Assembly (NCBI RefSeq): GCF_002310495.1
Contig: NZ_CP023344.1
Span: 1,798,001 to 1,862,000 of the forward strand
Origin: Nibricoccus aquaticus
GTDB lineage: Bacteria; Verrucomicrobiota; Verrucomicrobiia; Opitutales; Opitutaceae
Reading direction: 5' to 3'
Length of the DNA: 64,000 bases
Shown: one piece after another, positions 1-7,921 of the stretch
Layout of the letters: every line of letters starts with the position of its first letter
Numbering within the stretch: position 1 is the first letter of the stretch
Position numbers and translations under genes: made by a program
The notes under the pieces: model-generated
The model's input: only the letters and a program-made list of their open reading frames with translations
What the model was told of the DNA's origin: nothing
Databases searched by the model: none

Positions 1-1051
1 CATACGCGCCCATCAACGCCATCGGCAGACCCTTCTGCCCGAGCCCCTGCGAATGCGCCGCATTCTGACAGCACACGCCCGCGGGCACCACCGGCAGCGG
101 CGCCGCCCCGATGTCCTCGCAAAATTGAAAATACTCAAAGTACCCCAGCCCCGCCGTCTGGTGATAACGCCACAAATTCTCCTGCTCGCGCCGCTCCTCC
201 ACCGGCCCGATCGTGTCCTTCCAACGGTACATATTGCTCAACCCGTTTCCATGCACGAGACACCCGCCGGGAAACCGCACGAACTTCGGCTTCAAGTCCG
301 CAATAACCTGCGCCAGATCCGCCCGCAGCCCATTCTTCCTCCCGCGAAACGTCTTCTGCGGGAAAACTGAAACCACATCCACCGCCACCCCGCCCGGCTG
401 CGTCGCCAGCACCAGCAACCGCGCCGCCTTCTCCGTCCGCCTCGCCATGATCGTCGCGCTCAATCGCTTCCACGTCCGCTTCGGCATCGGCGCCTCCAAT
501 TGCGCCTCACCGAGATTCTCTCCGTCCGCCGATTCGAACCGCACGATCAACGGAAACGCATCCCCGTCATTCGCCGTCTTCCCCCAGCGATTCCCGTTGT
601 GAAGATGCATCGCGAACAACGACACATCATAAGCTTCACCGCCCGTAAGCGCCATCCCGCCAAACCCCGCGTTCGCGATCCCCGCGCCTTCACCGACCGC
701 GTCCACTTTCAGCACCGCATACTTCGGATTGTTCGCGTGCAACGGATCCGCCGCATCGACCATCAACATCACCTTCGCCTCACCACGCTGCACCACTTCC
801 CAAAACGACATCGGCCCCCAGTTCGGTTGCTCCGTCGCCTGATATTCAAACGACCGGTTCTGCACCATCTCCGCGTAGAGCCCGCCATCTGCCGCGTAAT
901 TGATGTCCTCGAAAAAAATCCCCACGAGATCCCGGCTAATCGCCTTCCCCTTCGCGCCAGCATCGACCGACACCGTCACCGGCTCCGCCATCAACGCACC
1001 AGCCGCCCAAACGCCCAACGCCACCACACCGACACGATTAAAAAACAACAT
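1..1051 (-). CDS. alpha-L-arabinofuranosidase, GH51 (3' end beyond window)
   Basis: Secreted enzyme expected to release terminal alpha-L-arabinofuranose from arabinoxylan or arabinan. The frame stays open from the ATG at 1051 to the window edge, giving 350 residues; the C-terminal part and the catalytic glutamates lie outside. Visible: a hydrophobic signal peptide (about residues 1-22, ending MAEP), the GH51 N-terminal motif GIFFEDINYAADGGLYAEM near 44-62, a CBM4-like beta-sandwich region (about 70-235), then KPKFVRFPGGCLVHG near 254-268, which starts the TIM barrel of the larger bacterial GH51 class. It belongs functionally with the xylan enzymes elsewhere in the window although it is far from them. 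Family call is firm; exact substrate is inferred. Confidence 0.9.
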   Translation of the reverse strand, partial: MLFFNRVGVVALGVWAAGALMAEPVTVSVDAGAKGKAISRDLVGIFFEDINYAADGGLYAEMVQNRSFEYQATEQPNWGPMSFWEVVQRGEAKVMLMVDAADPLHANNPKYAVLKVDAVGEGAGIANAGFGGMALTGGEAYDVSLFAMHLHNGNRWGKTANDGDAFPLIVRFESADGENLGEAQLEAPMPKRTWKRLSATIMARRTEKAARLLVLATQPGGVAVDVVSVFPQKTFRGRKNGLRADLAQVIADLKPKFVRFPGGCLVHGNGLSNMYRWKDTIGPVEERREQENLWRYHQTAGLGYFEYFQFCEDIGAAPLPVVPAGVCCQNAAHSQGLGQKGLPMALMGAY

Positions 1052-1368
1052 GGGATAAAAAGGGTAAGCCCCCGACCCTGCCGCCCGCCCCGCCCTTTTC
1101 ACTCCCCACAGATCTGGACCGTAAACCCACCTGAGCTCCGCGCCGCCTCCGATTCCGAGGTAGGGCGGGTTAGCCTTAACCCCGCCGGTTTGATTCGCGA
1201 TCCCCCGCGCTGATCAAATCGCCTCCCGCCCCCCTCCGCGCTTCCCCCTCCGTGCCCATCCGAGCAATCCGTGGTTAAAAAATCTCATCCCCGTTCCACC
1301 ACCCCTTGCTCATTCTTTGGCCTTTGCCCCTTTGGCGTTTGCCCCTTTGGCGTTTGGAATTTCCCCGA
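1052..1368. other. intergenic gap, repeat-bearing
   Basis: Gap of 317 bases between two minus-strand genes. I see no gene. It holds an oriented repeat (1248-1285) and, at about 1319-1357, two to three copies of a unit close to CCCTTTGGCGTTTG, directly downstream of the flavin reductase stop. No convincing terminator or promoter was identified. Confidence 0.5.
1248..1285 (+). repeat. oriented intergenic repeat, family B copy 1
   Basis: Degenerate units CTCCGTG / CATCCGAG / AATCCGTGG followed by GTTAAAAAATCTC. The same core and A-run tail recur at 4630 and 23649, always in this strand orientation. Confidence 0.6.
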
Positions 1369-1980
1369 TCACCGATCGGGGCGTTTCAGCGAAAAAATCT
1401 CCCCCATCCGCGAGTACGCCTCGCCCCCCAGCCGCGCCACCAGATCAAGCTTCACCGGATCGACCTTCCCGTCCGCTCCGATCACCGCGTCATCCACGTG
1501 CATCACCTGGATCAACCCAAACACCACATTCGCCGCCGCCGGCCCCTCACCGATCCGCGTGATCGAATGCAGCCGACACTCAAAACTCACCGGCGCCCCC
1601 GCCACGCGCAACGGCTTCACCTTCTCCGCCGCGACCGACGCGATTCCGAATTTCTCAAACTCGCTCTCCCCATACGGCAGCAACGCTGCGCACTTATTCA
1701 TCGCCTCCGCCTGCGCGTACGAAACGAGGTTCACCACAAACTCCCCCGTCGCCTCGATATTCCGCACGGTATCCTTCTTCGACCCGTCGCGCAGATTCAC
1801 CGGCACAAACATCAACGTCGGCGGTGCCGAGGTCACCCCCTGGAAAAAACTAAACGGCGCCAGATTCGTTTTTCCCTCCGCCGAGATCGTTGAAACCCAC
1901 GCAATCGGTCGGGGCAAAATCGTGCCGGTCATCCAGGCATAAGCGTCGCGAGTAGGAATCGTCGTCAGATCGATGCGCAT
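1369..1980 (-). CDS. flavin reductase family protein (FMN-binding split barrel)
   Basis: Cytoplasmic protein of 203 residues resembling the flavin reductase/DIM6-NTAB family, which bind FMN or FAD in a split barrel and use NAD(P)H or serve as oxidoreductases. The N-terminal segment GTILPRPIAWVSTISAEG (about 19-36) followed by NLAPFSFFQGVTSAPPTLMF is the typical flavin-binding signature, and VRNIEATGEFVVNLVS (about 72-87) is the conserved middle helix. Length is normal for the family. It stands alone between repeat-rich gaps; no partner monooxygenase is next to it, so its physiological substrate is unknown. Confidence 0.88.
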   Translation of the reverse strand: MRIDLTTIPTRDAYAWMTGTILPRPIAWVSTISAEGKTNLAPFSFFQGVTSAPPTLMFVPVNLRDGSKKDTVRNIEATGEFVVNLVSYAQAEAMNKCAALLPYGESEFEKFGIASVAAEKVKPLRVAGAPVSFECRLHSITRIGEGPAAANVVFGLIQVMHVDDAVIGADGKVDPVKLDLVARLGGEAYSRMGEIFSLKRPDR

Positions 1981-2111
1981 ACCTCACGAAACTCCCCCCA
2001 CCGCTCAAGTCCAGCACCCACCCCTCGCACATCTTGCCCCCCCCACATAACTCCGACGTAGTCACGAGCACCAGCGAGTGGATTCCCTTCCGCATTTCCG
2101 CGATCCCTTCG

Positions 2112-2150
2112 AAATCCTCTTAATCCCATAAATCCTGTCCAAAAACTCCG
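2112..2150 (+). repeat. oriented intergenic repeat, family A copy 1
   Basis: Units AATCCTCTT, AATCCCATA, AATCCTGTCC in tandem, ending with AAAAACTCCG. It is followed by the three-hairpin element, the same order as at 10307-10458. Confidence 0.65.
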
Positions 2151-2156
2151 TGATTC

Positions 2157-2247
2157 CCCGGCGCGCGATCAGCGCGCCCCTCCGCCCACTCGGCGCAGGC
2201 GATCAGCCGGAGCCACACCTCCAAGATTTCGCCTTTGGCGAAATCCT
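2157..2247. repeat. three-hairpin intergenic element, copy 1
   Basis: Three successive inverted repeats: GGCGCGC-GATCA-GCGCGCC (2160-2178), a middle stem around CGGC...GCCG (about 2191-2209) and GATTTCGCC-TTT-GGCGAAATC (2225-2245). A second copy at 10348 has the same order. The third stem differs in sequence but keeps pairing. Confidence 0.65.
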
Positions 2248-2304
2248 TTTCGTGGCTCCCCAAACTCCGTCGCCCCGAAAACTCCGCCGCTTCATTCCGC
2301 CTCC

Positions 2305-3027
2305 ATGCCCGCTCCCTCCAGCGCCTCAACCGCAACGCCAGCCACCACGCCACCCCGCGAAGCCCCATGGGCCGAAGGCCTCCGCGGCGCCCGCGCCAAT
2401 CTCCTCCCCGGCCTCGCCCTCCAGCTCTTCGCGCTCGCCCTCGTCCTCGCCTATTTCTGGCACGCGCCCACCCACCACGCCCTCGAACGCCTCAGCGCCT
2501 GGCGCAGCGAACTCGGCGTCACCTTCGCCATCGTCTCGACCGGCCTCTTCGGCGGACTCCTCCCCTTCCTCTACCTCCGCCTCACCGCCGCCCGCTACAC
2601 CTGGCCCCAAGGCGCGCTCATCACCGCCTTCTGGGCCTACAAAGGCATCGAGATCGACCTCTGGTACCGCGCCCTCGCCCACCTCGTCGGCGAAGGCAAC
2701 GCCACCGCCACCGTCGCCGCCAAAATGGTCCTCGACCAATTCCTCTACTGCCCGCTCATCGCCATCCCGCTCACCACGCTCGCCTACGCGTATGCGGAAA
2801 CCCACTTCAACACCCGCGCCGTCCTCGCCGACCTCCGCGCCCCGCGCTGGTACGCCCGCCGCGTCTTGCCACTCCTCATCTCCAACATCGGCGTCTGGGT
2901 CCCCGCCGTCTGCATCATCTACGCGTTGCCCACCCCGCTCCAACTCCCCCTCCAAAACATCGTCCTCTGCTTCTTCACGCTGCTGCTGGCACATCTGGCG
3001 CAGCAGAAGACAACAGACCATCACTAG
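2305..3027 (+). CDS. Mpv17/PMP22-like integral membrane protein
   Basis: Membrane protein of 240 residues with about five hydrophobic segments (roughly 33-50, 71-93, 140-162, 190-213 and 218-236). The second half follows the Mpv17/PMP22 pattern: IDLWYRALAHLVGEG then KMVLDQFLYCPLIAIPL (about 117-152), and LPLLISNIGVWVPAVCIIYALP followed by QLPLQNIVLCFFTLLLAHLA at the end, matching the family's W-x-P / N-x-x-x-x-F-W spacing. Mpv17 proteins are mainly eukaryotic organelle membrane proteins of uncertain channel-like function; bacterial members exist but are scarce. The N-terminus (first 25 residues) is low-complexity Ala/Pro/Thr. Identification is by motif reading only. Confidence 0.65.
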   Translation: MPAPSSASTATPATTPPREAPWAEGLRGARANLLPGLALQLFALALVLAYFWHAPTHHALERLSAWRSELGVTFAIVSTGLFGGLLPFLYLRLTAARYTWPQGALITAFWAYKGIEIDLWYRALAHLVGEGNATATVAAKMVLDQFLYCPLIAIPLTTLAYAYAETHFNTRAVLADLRAPRWYARRVLPLLISNIGVWVPAVCIIYALPTPLQLPLQNIVLCFFTLLLAHLAQQKTTDHH

Positions 3028-3065
3028 TATTGAAGCTCGAAACGAACATTCTCGGTCGACTGCAT

Positions 3066-3539
3066 TTACTGGAGCGATTCGACCGAAAAATAGACCGAAA
3101 TCGGGCCAAACTTGGCAGGCAGCGCACGTAAGCGTGCCTCGATATCTTTCGATGTAAGCGGCTTTGGAATCCGCCACTCAACTCCGTGCGCGAACTCAGG
3201 AACAGCCTCAGTGATTCGCACCTTAAGCAGTTCATTCACTGCGCCAGTCAAATCGCCAACTTTGTGGACCACCAAATAAGCGGCTCCAAATCGGAACCCT
3301 TGATCAAATGCAGCCAGATCTCGTTCAAGTGTGAATGCCGAGCCGAGTTTATGTACGCTGCCATCTGCTTTATCGATGATCATCCCTTTGGACCCGGCCG
3401 CGGGCGGCCCGTTATATAGGTACGGGAAATACCATCCATGCGTGATCTCTTTCGCGGATTCGACACTCACGAAAAAACCATCCGGCACGTTCGCGTTTGC
3501 GATAGCAGCTGCCCGAGAGAGATCCATTGTGTGTCTCAC
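3066..3539 (-). CDS. YrhB/Imm35-like small protein
   Basis: Protein of 157 residues (146-153 if a later start is used) with an N-terminal region resembling YrhB/Imm35 domains: YFPYLYNG, GMIIDKADGSVHKLGSAF and LERDLAAFDQGF (about 37-82) fit the pattern of an aromatic strand, D-x-x-D-G-x-V-x-x-L-G-x-A and a following helix. Some relatives act as immunity proteins in polymorphic toxin systems. No toxin is visible nearby, so this may be an orphan or simply a domain relative. The GTG at 3539 abuts the aldo/keto reductase stop (TGAGTG), suggesting translational coupling; ATG at 3527 is the alternative. GC content is visibly lower than its neighbours, hinting at later acquisition. Confidence 0.6.
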   Translation of the reverse strand: MRHTMDLSRAAAIANANVPDGFFVSVESAKEITHGWYFPYLYNGPPAAGSKGMIIDKADGSVHKLGSAFTLERDLAAFDQGFRFGAAYLVVHKVGDLTGAVNELLKVRITEAVPEFAHGVEWRIPKPLTSKDIEARLRALPAKFGPISVYFSVESLQ

Positions 3540-4535
3540 TCAATACGGCCCGCGAATAAACGCCGCCACCTCGCGCGTATAAAACTCCACTAGCGCCCCA
3601 TGCTGCTCCGCGCTCAACTTCGGCAGTGACGCCGCCCGCGTGTTGCCCGTCGCCTGCGCCGGATTCTTCGCACCGGGAATGATCACGCTCACCGCGTCGA
3701 AATCCAAAATCCACCGCAACGTCCAGTCCGCCATCGACCAGCCCGCCGGCACCTGCGCCTTCAACTTGTCCGCCAGCTCCACGCCCTTCGCGAACGGCAG
3801 ACCCGCGAACGTTTCGCCGACATTAAACGCCTGCCCATCCCGATTGAAATTCCGGTGATCCGTCGCGTCGAACTTGCTCGCCGCCGTCATCTTCCCGCCG
3901 AGCAACCCGCTCGCCAGCGGCAGCCGCACGATCAGCGCCACGTTCTTCTTTTTCGCAGCCTCGAACAGCGTCGCGATCGGTTTCTGACGAAACACATTAA
4001 AGATGATCTGCAACGCCGCGCACCCCGGCTGCTCCGTGCACCACAACGCCTCGTCCATCGCCTCCACGCTCGCACCGTACGCCTTGATTTTCCCCTCCGC
4101 CTTGAGCTCGTCGAGCCACCCAAACAACTCCCCGCGCTTCAGCACCTCTGGCGGCACACAGTGAAACTGCGTCAGATCGAGCGCATCCACGCCGATCCTG
4201 CTCAACGAATCCTCCGTGTGCTTCCGCACCGCCGCACGCGTGAAATTCTCCGGCCAGCCCGGATCGCCCCGCCGCCCGAGCTTCGTCGCCACAAACAAAC
4301 CCGACGCCTTCGCCGCACCGATCTCCTTCAAAAACGTTCCGATCAGCCGCTCGCTCCGCCCATCGCCATAAACATCGGCGGTATCATAAAACGTCACCCC
4401 CGCCGCATACGCCGCCCGCAACGTCGCCAGCGCCACCTCATCCGTCACCTCGCCCCAGTTTGCCCCCAGCTGCCACGTCCCCAGCCCGATTTCACCGACA
4501 CTTTTTCCCGTCTTCCCAAAAACACGCGTATTCAT
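3540..4535 (-). CDS. aldo/keto reductase
   Basis: Cytoplasmic NAD(P)H-dependent oxidoreductase of 331 residues. The catalytic tetrad of the aldo/keto reductase fold is readable: Asp and Tyr in FYDTADVYG (about 49-57), Lys in VATKLG (about 82-87) and His in LTQFHCVPP (about 120-128). IGLGTWQLGANWG near the N-terminus and the C-terminal SVIIPGAKNPAQATGN, which lines the cofactor site, are both typical of the YghZ/Tas-like branch. Substrate unknown. It is followed without gap by the YrhB-like gene in the same direction. Confidence 0.92.
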   Translation of the reverse strand: MNTRVFGKTGKSVGEIGLGTWQLGANWGEVTDEVALATLRAAYAAGVTFYDTADVYGDGRSERLIGTFLKEIGAAKASGLFVATKLGRRGDPGWPENFTRAAVRKHTEDSLSRIGVDALDLTQFHCVPPEVLKRGELFGWLDELKAEGKIKAYGASVEAMDEALWCTEQPGCAALQIIFNVFRQKPIATLFEAAKKKNVALIVRLPLASGLLGGKMTAASKFDATDHRNFNRDGQAFNVGETFAGLPFAKGVELADKLKAQVPAGWSMADWTLRWILDFDAVSVIIPGAKNPAQATGNTRAASLPKLSAEQHGALVEFYTREVAAFIRGPY

Positions 4536-4629
4536 AAGCGCGCACTCCTCTCCGACGCCCCCGCCAACGTCAACGCCCCGTCATTCCGCACGTCAGCCCG
4601 CCTCCCTTTCTTCTTCCGCCATCCCTCCC

Positions 4630-4660
4630 CCTCTGCGTCATCCGTGGTTAAAAAACTCCG
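4630..4660 (+). repeat. oriented intergenic repeat, family B copy 2
   Basis: CCTCTGCGTCATCCGTGG followed by TTAAAAAACTCCG, about 100 bases before the DsbD-like start. Nearly identical to the copy at 23649. Confidence 0.65.
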
Positions 4661-4759
4661 TTCCTCCGACCGCCTTACACCTCTGCACCGCCCATCCACC
4701 TCTCCGGGAATTTTCCGCAGGGCCTTTGCCTCTTACCTCGTAACACCTATACCTCCCTC

Positions 4760-6877
4760 ATGCCGTTCCCGCTCCGCCGCCTCTCCTCGCTCACCGCCTT
4801 CTTCCTGATCGCCCTCGGATTCACCGCAGCGCTCACGGCTCCAACTGCCGCCCACGCCCAGGTCAAAGCTACCCTCGTCGCCGCCGAGTCATCCATCCAG
4901 CCCGGCCGTGCCTTCACCGTCGCGCTCCGCCTCCAGCACGAACCGCACTGGCACACCTACTGGATCTATCCCGGCACCGGCGTCCCCACCGAGCTCACCT
5001 GGCAGCTCCCGCCCGGCTGGACCGCTGGCGACATCGAATGGCCCACGCCCCACGTCGTCAAAGACGGCTCCGGCAACATCGCGGGCAACGGCTACGAAGA
5101 CGACACGCTCCTCCCTGTCACGATCACGCCGCCCGCCGATCTCAAGCCCGGCGAAACCATCACGCTCAAGGCCAAAGCCGAATGGCTCATGTGCAAAGAG
5201 GTCTGCAAACCCGGCAGCGCCGACGTCTCACTTACGCTCCCCATCTCTGCCGATAAGCCAAAGAACAACGACGCCCTCCGCGCCGCCTTCGCCGCCATCC
5301 CCACGCCCGCTCCCGCCGACGGCTTTAACCTCACCGCCACGCGCTCCGGCAAAACCATCACGCTCACCATCGCCGGTCCCCGCGCCGCTTCGCTGAAAAA
5401 TCCCCACGCCTTCACGAGCGACGCCCTCGTCCAATACGACCTCCCCCAACCCGCCAAAACCTCCGGCGACCAGATCGTTCTCACACTCCCCGTTTCTCCA
5501 TCCTACGACGGCAAAGGCGAAAAACTCACCGGCATCCTCGCCTACACCAACGACTCCAACTCCACCCGCGGCCTCATCCTCGACGTCTCGATCACCAACA
5601 ACACCGCAGCAGCAGCCGGCACTTCTGCCGCCGGCTCCTCCACCGCAGGAACAACGTCCTCATCCGCTGGCAGCCTCGCCGGCACGCTAGCCCTCGCCTT
5701 CGTCGGCGGCCTCATCCTCAACCTCATGCCCTGCGTCTTCCCCGTGCTCGGCATCAAGATCCTCGGTTTCGTCAACCAGGCCGGCTCTGACCGCCGCAAA
5801 GTCACGATCCACGGCATCGCCTTCACCGCCGGCGTCCTCGCCTCGTTCTGGACACTTGCCGGCGCCCTCGCCGCCCTCCGCGCCGGCGGCTCACAACTCG
5901 GCTGGGGCTTCCAACTCCAGTCGCCGCTCTTCGTCTTCATCCTCGCCGCCGTCATGCTCGTCTTCGCCCTCAGCCTGAGCGGCGTGTTCGAATTCGGCCT
6001 TCGTGCCACCGGCGTCGGCGCCAACCTGCAGTCGAAGTCCGGATACAGCGGCTCCTTCTTCACCGGCATCCTCGCCACCGTCGTCGCCACCCCGTGCAGC
6101 GCGCCTTTCCTCGCGCCCGCCCTTGGTGCCGCGCTCGCACTCCCCGTCATCGAGTCCTTCGCCGTTTTCACCGCCATCGCGATCGGCCTTTCGCTTCCCT
6201 ACCTGCTGCTCTCGATCTTCCCAGCCGCCATCAAAGTCCTCCCACGCCCCGGCATGTGGATGGAAACGTTTAAGCAGTTCATGGCGTTCCCGCTCTACGC
6301 CACCGTCGCCTTCCTGATCTGGGTGCTCGCCGGACAAAGCAGCAAAGAAGGCCAGGAATACACGCTCCTCTACGTCCTCCTCGGCCTAACCTTGATCGCC
6401 CTCGGCACCTGGTGGTACGGCCGCTACAACGCCCCCGGCGCCAAACCCGCCCGCGCCCGCCTCGGCCTGATCGGCGGACTCGTCCTCTTCGCCGCCGGCG
6501 CCGCCCTCGGTTGGCCCCGCGCCGCCGCCCCAACCGATCTCGTCTGGCAAAAATGGAGCCCCGAAGCCGTCGCCAAACTCCAGGCCGAGGGAAAAACCGC
6601 CTACGTCGATTTCACCGCCCGCTGGTGCTTCACCTGCCAGACCAACAAAGCCGCCGTCTTCGGCTCCTCCGACGTCAAGAAACTGATACACGACAAATCC
6701 ATCGTCCTCCTCAAAGCTGACTGGACCAACCAGGACCCGCAAATCACCGCCGAGCTCGCGAAGTACAACCGCAGCGCCGTCCCCTTTAATCTCATCTACA
6801 AGCCCGCGTCGCCCGAGCCCGAGATTTTGCCCGAGCTCCTCACCCCCGGCATCGTCCTCAACGCGCTGAAGGGCTGA
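4760..6877 (+). CDS. DsbD-family thiol:disulfide interchange protein
   Basis: Inner-membrane protein of 705 residues that should carry reducing power from the cytoplasm across the membrane to periplasmic thiols. Order seen: signal peptide (about 1-34, ending AHA), a periplasmic DsbD-alpha-like domain with a cysteine pair in WLMCKEVCKPG (about 143-149), a low-complexity Ser/Thr/Ala linker, about eight membrane helices (roughly 305-600) with the two redox cysteines in LNLMPCVFPVLGIK (about 323) and VATPCSAPFLAP (about 444), and a C-terminal thioredoxin domain with active site WCFTC (about 623). All six expected cysteines of the relay are present. The next genes are convergent, so it is a single-gene unit. 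Confidence 0.92.
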   Translation: MPFPLRRLSSLTAFFLIALGFTAALTAPTAAHAQVKATLVAAESSIQPGRAFTVALRLQHEPHWHTYWIYPGTGVPTELTWQLPPGWTAGDIEWPTPHVVKDGSGNIAGNGYEDDTLLPVTITPPADLKPGETITLKAKAEWLMCKEVCKPGSADVSLTLPISADKPKNNDALRAAFAAIPTPAPADGFNLTATRSGKTITLTIAGPRAASLKNPHAFTSDALVQYDLPQPAKTSGDQIVLTLPVSPSYDGKGEKLTGILAYTNDSNSTRGLILDVSITNNTAAAAGTSAAGSSTAGTTSSSAGSLAGTLALAFVGGLILNLMPCVFPVLGIKILGFVNQAGSDRRKVTIHGIAFTAGVLASFWTLAGALAALRAGGSQLGWGFQLQSPLFVFILAAVMLVFALSLSGVFEFGLRATGVGANLQSKSGYSGSFFTGILATVVATPCSAPFLAPALGAALALPVIESFAVFTAIAIGLSLPYLLLSIFPAAIKVLPRPGMWMETFKQFMAFPLYATVAFLIWVLAGQSSKEGQEYTLLYVLLGLTLIALGTWWYGRYNAPGAKPARARLGLIGGLVLFAAGAALGWPRAAAPTDLVWQKWSPEAVAKLQAEGKTAYVDFTARWCFTCQTNKAAVFGSSDVKKLIHDKSIVLLKADWTNQDPQITAELAKYNRSAVPFNLIYKPASPEPEILPELLTPGIVLNALKG

Positions 6878-6901
6878 GGCCCACACCCAGACCCGGACCG
6901 G

Positions 6902-7227
6902 TCACGCCACGCGCGCCGGTGATTCCGCGGGCGTACCGCGCTTCAGAAAACCGAACACGTTAACGACGACAGGCCCCCAACGCACCAGCGAGCCGAGCAG
7001 CTTCTGGCGGGGAACGCGACGCGCATAACGAGCGCCAGCGCGGGCACAGTGGCGATGGCCGCCAGCGGCCCCAGCTTGCGGAAAAACGCCCGCACCCGCT
7101 CCGCCCATACGAGCGGGCGCATCACGCGCGCAGTGTCCGCAACGCACTGCACTCGGCGGCGGCCAATATCCCGGCGCAGCGATACCTTGTACGCCGCCAG
7201 CCGGTTCAAGTCTGTTTGCGGATACAT
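6902..7227 (-). pseudogene. YqjK-like small membrane-associated protein, frameshifted
   Basis: The ATG at 7227 overlaps the end of the YqjE-like gene. Frame one reads MYPQTDLNRLAAYKVSLRRD... through RAFFRKLGPLAAIATVPALALVMRVAFP and then becomes unprotein-like. Shifting frame at the CCCC run near 7009-7013 gives RQKLLGSLVRWGPVVVNVFGFLKRG and a stop at 6902. One extra C would restore a 108-residue protein with a basic N-terminal helix, a hydrophobic segment and an amphipathic end, as expected for a third YqjD/YqjE/YqjK-type component. The damage may be a real mutation or a homopolymer error in the assembly. Function is inferred from position only. Confidence 0.55.
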
Positions 7228-7594
7228 GCGATGTCTTCGGCGATTTCCTGGCGGGTACCCGAGAACGGCGCGGGCTGGCGCACGATGAAGCGGCGCAGCG
7301 CGATGATGATCGCGACGAGCGCGCCTAAGTAAAAGAGCGCGAGACCACCCAGCGCAGCCAGACGCGCGCTTTCCCAAAAGAAATACACGAGCGCCAGGCT
7401 CGCGAACGTGATCGTCATCACCGCCGCAAACACCGCCGCGCTGATCCAGACAAAGAGCTGGATCAGCCAGAATTTTCCTCCTGCAGCTCGACCGAGAAAA
7501 GCTCCAGCCGGTCCTGCCCAGTGGCGAGCAGCCCGGCGCCCAGCGTGCGCAACGATCCGAAAAATCCCGCAGTGTGAGCCGGTGCCGGTTCCAT
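7206..7594 (-). pseudogene. YqjE-like phage-holin-superfamily III protein (DUF1469), frameshifted
   Basis: The start ATG at 7594 gives MEPAPAHTAGFFGSLRTLGA...LELFSVELQEE, the classic YqjE N-terminal helix, then hits TGA at once because only four A occur near 7472-7475. With five A the frame runs on as KFWLIQLFVWISAAVFAAVM, two membrane segments (ITFASLALVYFFW and LAALGGLALFYLGALVAIIIAL) and the family's end PFSGTRQEIAEDIACIRKQT, stop at 7206: 129 residues, a normal length. The gene lies directly after the YqjD-like gene, as is usual. Either a recent null mutation or an assembly indel in a homopolymer. Confidence 0.8.
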
Positions 7595-7603
7595 GGCAGG
7601 CGG

Positions 7604-7921
7604 TTACTTGCTGCTATTGCGGCCCAGCAACACACCGACGAGCAGGCCCACGCCCGCTGCGATCGCCAGGGATTGATAGGGATTCGCGCGGATGGCCTCG
7701 TCGGTGTATTTCGCTCCAGCGACCACTTTTTTCTTCGCGCTTTCGCAGGTGCTCGCGAGGCGTTCCTGCATGGCACCGAAACGTTCGCGCAGCGTTTCGA
7801 GAGCATCGGCCGAGTATTCGGTTACGGATCCGCTCACGATCGTCTCCGCCTCGGCGAGAAGGGCTTTCAGTTCGGCAACGAGATCAGTGGAGGAGCGTGC
7901 GGTATCGAGGTGGTTTTTCAT
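7604..7921 (-). CDS. YqjD/ElaB-family membrane-anchored protein (DUF883)
   Basis: Small protein of 105 residues, start ATG at 7921. A long charged helix (about 10-75: LVAELKALLAEAETIVSGSV...LRERFGAMQERL) is followed by the conserved IRANPYQSLAIAAGVGLLVGVLLGR tail, one C-terminal membrane anchor. E. coli YqjD and ElaB bind ribosomes and sit in the inner membrane in stationary phase or under stress; the same role is inferred here. Its start overlaps the 3' end of the sigma factor frame by 38 bases, and the YqjE-like gene follows 9 bases after its stop, forming a sigma-yqjD-yqjE-yqjK-like unit. Confidence 0.88.
   Translation of the reverse strand: MKNHLDTARSSTDLVAELKALLAEAETIVSGSVTEYSADALETLRERFGAMQERLASTCESAKKKVVAGAKYTDEAIRANPYQSLAIAAGVGLLVGVLLGRNSSK

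Larger units (their letters stand above)
1981..2304. other. divergent intergenic region with structured repeat
   Basis: A 324-base region between the divergently transcribed flavin reductase and the Mpv17-like gene. It holds an oriented family A repeat (2112-2150) followed directly by a three-hairpin element (2157-2247). No promoter could be assigned with confidence. Confidence 0.6.
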
